Source: Parvularia atlantis
Taxonomy: Eukaryota; Opisthokonta; Rotosphaerida
Assembly (NCBI GenBank): GCA_943704415.1
Contig: CALSCO010001045.1
Span: 1-28,069 of the forward strand
Length of the DNA stretch: 28,069 bases
Direction of reading: 5' to 3'
The translations under genes were made by a program, and so were the position numbers. Below are positions 9,274 to 19,997 of this stretch, piece after piece. Each line of letters starts with the position of its first letter. Position 1 is the first letter of the stretch. The notes below the pieces were generated by a model, which worked only from the letters and a program-made list of their open reading frames with translations, had not been told where the DNA came from and made no database searches.

Positions 9274-12200
9274 TCACGACGGCACGGTCCAACGCAGCCA
9301 GTGCAGCCGGCCGAGCGCGTCGCCCGCCACGAGCATGTCACCGGCGGGCGTCGCCGCCAGGGCCGAGCACGCCCCGGCCAGATGGAACGCGCCCGTGAGA
9401 CGCAGGCCACCCGAGCCGCGCGTATGCACGCGCACGACGCCGTCGCTGCCGCTCGTCGCGACCGTCCGCCCGTCCTGCAGCGTCGCGACACACTTGGCCG
9501 CCCCCGCGTGCGCACACACCCTGTGCTGCGGCTCGGTGCCTGGCGCAGGCGCGGTCAGCGAGCACGCTCGTTGCGCAGATTGACACGCACCGGGGCCGTG
9601 CTCGTAGACCGAGAGGAAACCGTCGGCGCCGACCGCGTACAAGACGCCACCGGGCGCAAAGGTCGCGGCAAAGCACGGCGCCGGCACGGTCGCAGGCGGC
9701 GCCTGCGCGGTGACGCCCGATGTCGTCGCCACAAAGGCCTGCACGCGCCCGTCCAGCGACGCCGCGACGAGGACGCTGCGACCGTCATCCGCTGCGTGGT
9801 GCGACACGCCCACGGTCGCCTCGGGCAGGCTAGCGCGCGCCACGTGCTGCTCGGCCAGTGCGCGCCCGTTCCACGCGTACGACACGACGTGCCCGCTCCA
9901 CGTGCTCGCGATCAGGCACGACGTCGCGACGAGCCAGTTGAGCGACGTCACCGTGCCAGCGTCGTCGCACTCGACGAGCTGGACCTGCGTCGGCGTGAGG
10001 GCGGTGACTGCGGACGAGGGCGTGAGTGTGCTGCATCGCGGCATCGCGCACGCGCACCCTTGTCGGCCGCCGTGCGCACGAGCGCGCCCTGCCAGACAGA
10101 GACGGAGCCATTATTGGCGCCCACGGCGACCGTGAACTTGCGCGCGCTGCCGGCAGCAGCGTCTCCGCGGTCGTGCAGCAGCGCCACAGCGGTCGCAGCG
10201 ACAGGCACGCCAAAGGCCGCGACGCAGACCACGCGCGGCTCAGACGCGGCCGTCGTCGGCGCGAACCGCTGCCAGACGCGCACCGTGCCGTCGCGCGCGC
10301 ACGACGCCAGCACCTCGCCGTCCTCGTCCATGCTCAGCGCCGTCACCTCGGCCGCGTGGCGGAAGCCGGCCGTGCCCGCGGCGCCGCCCTCGCCCGACCA
10401 CACCTTGACCGTGCCATCCATCGACGCCGAGACGACGCGGTCGCCCACGGCGTTGCACACAGCCGTGCCGTCGTGCGAGTGGGCGTTGACGAAGCGCTGC
10501 AGCGCGCCCTCGAACGGGTCCCACACGCACGCCGTGCCGTCGTCCGAGGCCGTCGCGGCAACCTGCGCGCAAAAGTCGTGAGCGAGCGCAGGGCGACAAT
10601 GCAGCACGCAGTACGTGCCTTGCGGTCGCGCTGTAGCGACAGGTCCACCGCGTTGACGCGCAGCGCGTGCCCATGCAGCGTCGTTATCTCGGAGCCGTCG
10701 CGCGCCCACAGCTTGGCCACGTTGTCCGACGAGCCCGAGAGTGCGAACCCGCCCGACGCCGCCGCAGACGTCACCAGCCCCGCGTGCCCGACGTGGCTCT
10801 GCGCGAGCTCGGGCGTCGGCGGCAGCGACCACTGCCGCAGCGTGAAGTCGTTCGAGGCCGTGAAGAACACGCCGGCGTCGACAGCAATACCGTTGACCCA
10901 GTCCGGGTGGCAATTGGTCATCACCTGCTGCATGCGCAGGTCTGTTGCGCGCGCGCGGGCGGCGGTCAGCATTCCACGCCGCGCGGCCAGGGCCCTCGCG
11001 CGCACCGGAGCTCCACACGATCACTGAAAAGTCGCGCGACGTCGACAGCAGGTACCGGTTGTCGGGCGTGAAGGCGACGGCGGTAACAAAGCCCGTGTGG
11101 CCGCGGAGCGTCTGCACAATCTTGCCCGTGCCGGCGTTGAAGACGTTGATCGCTGTGCGCGCGCGTCGCGGTGAGGCACGCAGCGTCGGCGCGGGCAAGA
11201 GGCGCACTCATGTCGTTGGACGCCGTCGCGACCACCCGGTCGTCGTCGCCAAACGTCGCCCAGTTGACCGGGCCCGTGTGGCCCGCGAGCACGACCGTCG
11301 AGCCGACGAGCCCGTACGCGGCGAGCTGGCGGAGACGCGCCTGCTCGCTTGCACGGTCAAAAACGTGTGCAACGACAGCCAGCATGTGCCGCACCTCCTT
11401 GGAGCTGGCGGCCGGCAGCTCGAGCACCTGCGCTGTGTGGTCGTTGCTCGCGGTCACGAGCATGCGCGACGTCGGGTTGCGGGACCACTGCACGCTGTTG
11501 ACGCTGGTCGGGTGCAGGCGCTCAAAGTCGGCAACCATCTGCGCAGCGGGTCAGACATCTGTGCGTTGCAGCCGCATGGCACCGCACCTTGCCGTCTGCA
11601 AGCGCAAATAGGCGCACGGAGCCGTCGCCGTACGCAACTGCCGCGAGCTCCTGGTCCGCCGAGATGGCCACGCCACGGCACTGGGACTTGACTGGCGCGA
11701 CGAGCGTGTGCTTGAGCACGCCCAGGCTGCCGGACCACCACCGCGCCTGCCCGTCCTGGCCGATCGTGCGCAGCTGCCGGCCGTCCTCGGAGAACACGAG
11801 ACCGTTGACCGGCCCCGCGTGCGCCTGGAAGCTGCCCACCTGCTTGCCCGAGTGCGTCGACCAGACCTTGATCACGCCGGTCGAGCAGCTCGAGAGCACG
11901 TGTCTGCCTGAGGGCGCGAACGCCACGGCCCGCACCGACGCCCGGTGCCGCTCGAGCCGGAACACGGTGCGCCGGTGCAGCGCGTCATACAAGAGCAGCG
12001 TGCCGTTCCAGAAGCCGAGCGCGATGCGCTGGCCCTCCGGGTGCACGGCCATGCAGCTGACGGGCCCAGGCAGGCCGTTGAGCGTATGCAGCTGCTCGCC
12101 CGTGGCCGCGTTCCACAGCACCACGGTGCAGTCCCACGCCGCCGACGCGAGCGTGTTGCCGTTGAGCACGCGCACGAGCGCACTCACGCGCCGCGTGTGC

Positions 12201-15200
12201 CCGCGCATCTTCACCGCCAGCGCCCCGCTCGCAATGTCCCACACGCACAGCGCGCCGTCAGCGCTGCCCACCGCCAGCCGTGCCGAGTCGACAAACGCCA
12301 GCGCCGTCGCCGGCTGGCCCTGGCCGCGCACCGTCGCCGTCTCAGCGCCGCTGGCCAGCGAGAACACGCGGACGTTGCCCTGCGGCGCAGCGTCAGCGAG
12401 GCCCGCGCGCAGGCAGCGGCAGGTGAGACGCACATCGGCCTGGCCTGCGGCAAGGTGCGTGCCGTCCGGCGAGGCTGCGACCGCGAGCACGGGTTGCGCT
12501 TGCTGCAGCGGCGTCATGAGCGCCGTGTCGCTCTCGGCCGTGAGCGCGTCCTCAAACTCGAGCCGCTCGAGGTACGGCGCCGGCGCCTCGCGCACGGAGA
12601 GCACGCTGCGTGCGGCCGCGCGCAGCACACGGTCCGTGCTGCACAGTGCCTGCTGCAGGGCGAGCGTCGGGTGCTGGCGCAGCACGTGCACGTTGGCCGC
12701 GACGAAGCGCCGCATCGACTGCAGCTTGGTCACGGGCACGAGCCTGTTCGGGACAGCCTTGGTGTCTGCGCGCGCCATCAGCTCATGCGTTTGCGGGCAC
12801 GGGCGCGAGCGCGCGGCTAGCACGCACCCAGCAGCCGGCCGTAGTCAAGCAGCAGGTCCTGCACCTGGCCGGCCTTGCAGCGCAGCTCTACAAAGACCAG
12901 GTCGAGCAGCAGCTCGGCCACGTCAGCCCAACGACCTGCCACGCTGCGTGAGGCGACGCACAGTGCATGCGTACGCACGCACCCGCAGCGGCCAGGTGGT
13001 GCACGACCTCGCCGAGCGCGCGGCGGTTCACAAACGAGGCGCGCGGCGACGCAGAGGCACCGATCTGCTGGCACGTGTTGAGCGATCGAGCAGGTGGCGG
13101 CGCCGCGCACGCACGCACGCACCCGGTGGCTGTCGAGGTTGATCTGGCTGAGGAAGAAGCCGCCCAGGTACGAGTGGTGCCACGCGACGTCGTCGGCCTG
13201 CGCGAGGTGGCGCTGCCGCACGACATGGATCGTCTCGGCGTGCACGAGCTGGAGCTGCAATGGATCCGTCAGCACGACCTCGCAGCCCGTCATCGCCGCA
13301 CACCTTGTTGTCCTTGGTCGCGATGATGCGCAGGAACGGCTTGATGCTCGCGCACACAGCGGCCCACTTGGCCAGCGGCAGCGCGTCCTCGTTCGGGCGC
13401 CGCAGGAGCGCCAGCAGCTCGCTCTCGTGCAAGCCGTCGCGGCAGAGGCACAGCAGGCTGACCGCCAGCGGTAAGCTGGCGCAGCGAGCGGCCGGCTGCG
13501 GCGCGCACCTCATTGCCCGCGCGACAAGCGCGGGCCCGGCGTCCTTCTCGACACGCGCGAGCATCATCGTGATGAGGTCGTCCACCGAGCTGGCGAGCTG
13601 AGCGGCGCGCGGTGGCGGTCATCGCTCGTGGCGCAGCGAGCGAGCGGCATGCGCACGGACACCGCACCTCGCGCAGCTTCTGGTTCAACTGCTCAAACAA
13701 GCCAAACGTGCGCAGGTCCTGGCACGCCAGCGCGAGGAACAGCGGACTGCCGGCCTGCATGCGGCGCGCCAGGTCAGCGTCGCGCTCGTCGCCGCCGCAC
13801 CAGTGCGCGCACCTCGCGCTTCGACAGCAGCGCGCGCATCTGGTTGTTGAACGGCGACTCGTCCAGCTTCTTGCGGAAGAGCGCGAGCGTCTGCCGCACC
13901 ATGTTGGCCTGACGGGCGACGGCGTGTGAGCGGGGTGCCGGTCACCGACCCAGTGAGGGCGCGCCTTCTCTGGCGGCTCGAGCGGGCCGATGACGACCTG
14001 GCGCGGCTCGGGGCTCCAGCGGCGGAACGACTGCGTCGCGCGTCAGCGGGCAGCAGCCGGCGCCGCTCGCGCGGCCGCACCTTGTCGGCCGGACCCTTGT
14101 CGGTCGTGCTGACGACGACGCGCACGCGGTCGGTCGGCAGCGTGCGCACAAACTGCAGCCACTGCAGGCTGCGGGCACGGCATCAGCTCTCGCAACCACC
14201 GCCGCGCAGCCGCAACCGCACCTGAGCGCGCCGTAGCTGTCGAGCAGGCTGTCGAGGCCGTCGATGACGAGTACGATGCGGCTGAACTGTACGGCCTTGT
14301 TGAGCAGCTCGGGGAAGAACTTGAGCAGGCCGTCGATGTCGTCCGGCACGACCGTGTCCTGTGCGCGTCAAGAACGTGAGCAGACGGACGCCAGTCGTGC
14401 TCCGCCACTCGACCTTGGGCAGCGGGTAGCGCGCGATCATCTCGTACGAGAGGCGCCACAGCATGCACCGCAGGTCCATCGACTCCTGCGCGTGCGCCAC
14501 ACGCGTGTCAGCACCACTAGTGTGTAAAAAAAAAAAAAAAAAAAAAATGTCGCGACCACACGCACCTTTGAGATGCCAACAAAGTGGGTCAGCAGGTTGA
14601 CCGCCAGGTGGCGCGCCGACGACGCGTAGAGCTGCGCAAACTTGGCGAGCAGCGCCGTCTTGCCGTAGCCGGGCTTGCTGACGACGACGAGCGGGTTGCT
14701 GAGCGCAGGCACAGTCAGCCCGGGCACGTAGCCACCCTGCACAGCACAGACGAGCTCACCGCTGCACGTCGCTGTCCACAAACTCAAACAGGCGTCGAAT
14801 CAGCGCCGCGCGCCCGATCACGCCAAACGCCGACTGCTCCACCGCGTACTGCTGCAGCGCGTTCTGCTCCTCCAGCGCCACGCGCGCCTCGGACGCGCCA
14901 GCCCCGACGTCAGCTTGCGGGGCGGGCGGCGTCGCGGGCAGGGCAAACTCGGCGCAGATGGCTGCGACGTTACCCGCTCAGACACGTCCGCCGTGTCGCA
15001 GCGCGGCCCAGCACACCGTCCCACAGCGCCTCGGTCACGCGGTGCTGGAAGTCGTCGAGGCCGATGAGGCGTGGCTGCCCGCCAGGACCCAGCCCGGCCC
15101 ACTTGCCGCTGTACTCGATCAGACGCGCCGTGAGCGGGAACGCGGCCGTGTGCTGCCGCACGCGCGCTGCACCGCCACCGCCGCGTGTGAAATTGTCGCA

Positions 15201-18200
15201 ACGTCACGCAACGAGCACGCCAGACGCACAGCGCAGCGCGGCCATCTCCTGCTGGTGCCGCGACACCAGGTGCGTCTTGGCCTCGTCCGGCACCTCGTTC
15301 AGCAGCGCCGGGTCGCGCAGGCACAGCACGGAGCGCGACTGCAGTGCGCGCACACGTCAGGCCCACGCCACCCGGCTGTCCGCGCAACGCACCCGCGCGC
15401 CACTCGCCAGCTTGAGCGTGTCGAGCGCGCCATACGCAAACTCGAGCTCGGTCACGGAGCGACCGGGCACGTACGCACGGAGCCAGTCGTAGGCCGGCAG
15501 CGCCTCGACGGCGTAGCTGCCGGGCACAAAGCCGTAGCGGTTGCCGAGCATGCCTGCGCGGACGTGAGCGGCCTGCACCGCAACCGCGCGGCACGGACGG
15601 GCGCACCGAGGAAGAACGGCCGGCAGCGGTCGATCTCCTCCAGGCACAGCTGCAGCGACTGGTTCGTCTCGCTCTCGGCCTGCGTGATGCCCCATCGCAG
15701 GTCAACCTCAAACAAGTGGATACGGTGCTTGCGGCAGCGCTGTGTGCGCAGGTGTGAGCGCGCCCTGCCGAGTGGCCAGACGGGCGCACACCTCGCGCAG
15801 CTGCGGAAACACAGACTTGACGAGCACGTCGCGCTCCGAGTGCATGTCCACGAACGTCGACGAGATAAACACGCGCGCCGTGCGCCACTGGCTCGGCACC
15901 GCGCTGACCCGTGCGACGTGAGCCGCTGCGGGCGCGCGCCTGGGCAACAGCCGCACACCTGAGCGGGTCGGCCGCCAGGCGCTTGAGCGGCTCCACCAGC
16001 GCGTCGGCGTCGGGCGCGGCGGCGCCGATCGCCTTGGGCTTGCGACGCTCGGGTGCTTTGCCGACGAGCGACGGGCGCTCCTTGCGCTTGACTGGAGCGA
16101 GGTGGCGTTGTGAGACTCCGCGCGGGTGCAGCAGCATCGAGCGAGTGCGCTACCGTCGCCCTTGCGCCGCGCCGCGACCTGCTTTGCCTTGTCGATCGAG
16201 TCGATGTAGGCCATCTGCTGCCCGTCGCCGCGGTCGGCGATGAAGCGCAGGATCTGGCGGCGGGCAGGCGCAGGGCTCAGCGCAGCCAGAGCACAACAAG
16301 CAGCGCGGCGCGCGCCTGGTCGCTGTAGCCCGAGACGTAGACGTCGTTCGGGTGGCGCGTTCCCGTGTTGTCGCGCGAGACACCGACGAGGTTGCCGCTG
16401 AGGTCGATGTTGACAAAGAGCAGCTGCGGCGTGCGGCTTGTCAGCCTTTGCGCCGAGCGCACTGCGACAGGCGCTGCGCACCTGCGGCCGCGCCAGCAGG
16501 CGGTAGCGGCGCACAAAGGCCAGCGTCTGCTGTGCCGGCGAGCCGCGCTCCGACGCGCCCGCGACCTCGCCGTGGTTTGTGACGGCGACGACGTTGTCGA
16601 CCAGGACGCGGTTGAGGAGTAGGCGCTGGCGCAGCAATGCGTCCTTCGGCACACGTACGACGATAGCACGGTGGACAGCGCGCACCTCAAACAGCTGCGG
16701 CAGCGAGCGCACGTCGCCCGCGACCGCCGACGCCGCCGACACGGGGTTCTTGCCCGCGCGCAGGTCCGCGGCGGTCTCCTCGAGCGTGCTGCGCCGCAGA
16801 AAGCGCGCGAATGTAAGCGAGCGCGGCCACGGCAGCAGCGGCCATCGCACCTGATGCTGCCGAGGATCGAGAACGTCTCGCTCGGCCCCGACGTCGCCGG
16901 CTGCACGACCAGGAAGTGGCCCGCGTCCGTGAACAGCGCAAACTCGCAGTCCTCGCACGAGTACTTGCACATGAGCCCGAGCAGCAGACCCACGGCCTGC
17001 AGCGACATCGGCTTGCCGAGGCCCTTGGCCGACGAGCACGGGCGCGTCATCGACTCCGACACGTCCACGAGCAGGACTGTGCGCCCGCGGATCGGCTTGA
17101 TGTTGTAGCGCGTCGCGAGCACGATCGCTGTCTCGAGCGCCTGTGGCTCGCGCGTGAGCTAGGCGCTTGGCGGTCTGCTCGCGCCGTGCGGCGCACCTTG
17201 AGGTACTTGGGCACCCACGGGTTCTCGGGCAGGGCGACATCCTTGCGGGGCTGCGCGCCGTGCCGCATGAGCGCGTGGGTGCGCGTCGCCTTGTGCGTGC
17301 CTTGCGGTCGACCGCGGGTTTGCTGTCCTTGCCGCCCTTGGCACCGCGACCAGGCTTGCCGCCCCGGCCCGTCTTGCCGCCGCGGTCAGGCTTGCCTCCC
17401 CTGACGCCGCGCCCGCCTCGCGCGCTCGCCGCCTCGCCCGCGCCCCGCCCGCGCCCGCCCCGGCCCCGCTGCGCGCCCGCGCCGCTGGCCTCGACCTCCG
17501 CCTTGTCCTCGTCGTCGTTCTCGCTCGCGGTGTCGCGCTTTTCGCGCGCCTTGCGCGCCTCGTCGACGGCCTGCTTGAGCGCCTCGTACGCCGAGAGGAA
17601 GCGCGAGGGGAACTGGCGCGAGTTGACGACCTGGGTCTCGCTGCTCAGCTGTGCGACGGCCGCATGAGTCGCGTGCCGCGCTGCCTGCTCAGCCTACCCG
17701 CTTGACGATAAGCGTGTGGTGCTGGTCGTCGACGTTGGCGATGAGCAGATTGCGCAGGTTGCGCAGCATGGCCATGAACGGGAGCTTCTTGTGATCGAGC
17801 AGCGATTGCCACGTCTGGGCGTTGTTGCCCTGTGCGATGCGCGTCAGCACAAAACACACTCGGCGGCGTGAGCAGCGCACCTTGAGCGACACCTCCGTCT
17901 CCCACGTCTCGGGCGTGGCGAGCTTCATGCGCCTGCGTACCGTGCGGGTCAGAACGCTGCGCCTCGTCGCATGCTACGGCCCGGCAAACGCACTTGCCCG
18001 CACGCGATTCGTCCCACTCGCCCGGCAGGCGGCTCTTGTAGAACTCCTCGCGCGTGCTCGGGTACGTCTTGCCAAGCACGCTCATCGCGTGCTGCACGGG
18101 CTCGGAGATCTGCGCGCCGCGCCCCCCGCGCGCCGTTACCATCGGCCGCCTGCCTCGCTGGGGCGCGCGGGCAACTCACGTGCAGGACGCGGATGAGGAA

Positions 18201-19916
18201 CTTGATCGTGCAGCGGAAGTCCTCGCGCGCCACGAGGCGGCGCTCGGTCTTCGAGCCGTCGACCGGCTCGGCCTGCGCGCCCGCGTCAGCTGCGTCCGGT
18301 ATACTGCGATGCCGCACCTTGTCGTCGTCCTCGTCGTCGCCGGCGTCGTCGTCAGCGCTGCGCGACCTCTTGGTCGGCTTGGTCTCCTCAAAGCCTACGC
18401 CCGACTTGCCCTTGCCTTTGCCCTTGCCCTTGCCGGCGTCCTTCTTCTTGGCCTGGCGCGTGCCGCACGCTGTGAGCCCAGGCGCGACAGCGCACGGGCA
18501 GAGCGTGCCTTGGCCTCGGCCGACTGCTTGTCCTTGTTGTACTTGCCCAGCTGGTACTCGTCAAACTCGGGGAACTTGGCCAACATGACGCGGCGCAGCG
18601 CGGCCGGGAACGACGGGCGCGGGCTGCACGTGTGAGTTAGCCTGCAGTGTGTCACGGGGCGGCCTGCACACGCACCCAGGACGCGCGTACGGGTCGCCGT
18701 TGAGCTCAAACGTGCGGTACAGCTCCGCGACCTCCATCCAGTCGGACGGCAGGCGCGTCGACATAGCAAAGTACTTGGCCAGGAACGGGCGGCACGCGAC
18801 CAGGTGCGCCGCCAGCGCGAGCAAGTAGTTGGCTACCGGCGCGTGTGCATGTGAGCGGGCGCAAAAGCTCGGCAGCGAGCGAGAACGCACCGGTCGTGCG
18901 AATGTTGAGGTCGTCGCGGCAGTACAGCGACAGCTTGAGGATGAACTCCGGGTCTTGCGCCGCCACCTTCTCAGCCAGCTCGGTCAGCAGCAGCCTGCGC
19001 GGGCGAGGTGCGTGAGTGGTCCACCAAGCAGCGGGGGCGCCGCCGCACCGCGTCGCGTCGTCGATGCGGTAGAACTTGGGCTCGTTGAGCAGCGAGCCGC
19101 TGACGAGGTTGACGAGGGCCTCCTTCGTCCTGGTGTACGCGTCGAGCTCGCGGCCGCGCAGATAGTCGGACGGGCGCGGCGAGGGCAGCGCGAGCGGCAC
19201 GGCGACGATGTTGGCTTCGAGGAGCGCAAAGATCTGCCAGCACGCGCAGCTGAGTCAGAGACCGCGCGCCGAGTGTTGCAGGCGCCGGCGCCACCTCCTC
19301 CTCGGACAGCTCGATCTCGTCGTCGCGGTCGCGGTCGGCGTTGCGTGCGGCGGGTGCGCGTGTCGTGAGGCTCGCGAGCGCGCCGGCGCCGCTGCCGCCG
19401 AGCGCAAGGCGCGGGGCCGTGCTCGTCGTGCTGGTTGTCTTGAGCACGGTGGCGGTGGCGGTGGTGCTGGCGTGCAGGCTTGACGGCGCACTGTGCGGCG
19501 TCGACGCAGCCGACGACGTCGACATGAGGCGCGACGCCGTGAGCGAGCTGGCCGGCGCGGCTGTGCGGCCCTGCAGCGCCGTCAGGCTCGATGTGAGCGC
19601 GGCTGTCGTCGTTGTCATCGTCGTCGTCGTCGTCGTCGCCGTACTCATGAACGTGGGGCGCTGCAGCAGCGACGATGCGGTCGACAGCGTCGTCACGCCG
19701 CCCGAGAGCAGCGACGCGCGCGGCGCTGTGCTCATTGTTGACTGCTCGACCAGGCAAGCCGGTCAACCACACACGCGCGCGTGCGCGCCCACACGCCCCG
19801 CGCACCTGCAGCAGGCTGCTCGTCGCGCTCATTGCCGTCGGCACCGCGCTGCCCGTCAGCCGCGCGGCGCCCGTGCCGCCGCCGCCGCCCAGCGGCCGCG
19901 TGGGCGGAAGCGACAT
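9274..19916 (-). CDS. TEP1: Telomerase protein component 1 / vault TEP1 orthologue, complete
   Basis: I could place 46 exons with phases agreeing throughout: about 2703 aa, against about 2627 in human (recalled). TEP1 is an RNA-binding scaffold of vault particles that also associates with telomerase. Order: Ser/Thr-rich head (1-186); TROVE RNA-binding domain (from 187; RPFLAKYFAMSTRLPSDW, FDEYQLGKYN, LPFMAMLRNLRNLL); an Arg-Gly-rich insert (about 595-660); vWA (from 684) with intact MIDAS DVSES at 709-713 and LFVNIDLSGN, HPNDVYVSGYSDQ; DUF4062 (about 985 on; FISSTFVDMHSERD, DLRWGITQAES, LGNRYGFVPGSY); NACHT with Walker A KPGYGKTA (1273-1280) and Walker B IVLVIDGLD (Asp 1366), then DESPFNNQM; WD40 repeats from about 1775 to the end. 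Large exons are 11588-12379, 10058-10562, 9591-10007 and 9274-9539. Donors are mostly GTGCG; four introns (10563-10618, 16254-16315, 17251-17300, 18453-18508) need GC donors. The vertebrate N-terminal TEP1 repeats are not seen. Start ATG at 19916, 81 bp from the divergent ankyrin gene. Confidence 0.95.
14526..14547. repeat. Run of 22 A (22 T in the TEP1 transcript), in TEP1 intron 26
   Basis: Lies within the 80-nt intron 14486-14565 of TEP1, just before the exon with the NACHT P-loop in transcript-reversed order. It is the only long A/T homopolymer in the window and stands out against very GC-rich surroundings. A CTGAC motif still follows it before the acceptor. Confidence 0.95.
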
Positions 19917-19997
19917 CGAAGCCGGTTGGGTAAGACACAAAGTGATGCAACACCTTGAATATCAACTACTATCAGTTCTGCTTAGGTGTATGTAGGC
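19917..19997. promoter_or_regulatory. 81-bp divergent gap between TEP1 and ankyrin gene
   Basis: More AT-rich than any exon nearby (for example TTGAATATCAACTACTATC). Both transcription start sites must be here or inside the genes, so a bidirectional promoter is likely. No firm core element can be named. Confidence 0.55.

Noticed and set aside
9238-11691. Long plus-strand open frames (up to about 450 codons) opposite TEP1
   Set aside because: GC-rich coding DNA gives few stops in other frames. These readings are Arg/Ala-rich with no domain, while the minus strand gives clean WD40 repeats with consistent exon phases.
7332-12765. WDR13 and the TEP1 WD40 region as an inverted duplication
   Set aside because: They are on opposite strands and both have WD40 repeats, but the sequences follow two different families end to end and share only the general repeat pattern.
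14222-14698. NACHT plus WD40 read as a fungal/bacterial NLR-type defence gene
   Set aside because: The same gene carries TROVE, vWA and DUF4062 in the exact TEP1 order and ends like TEP1, so it is TEP1 rather than an immune NLR.
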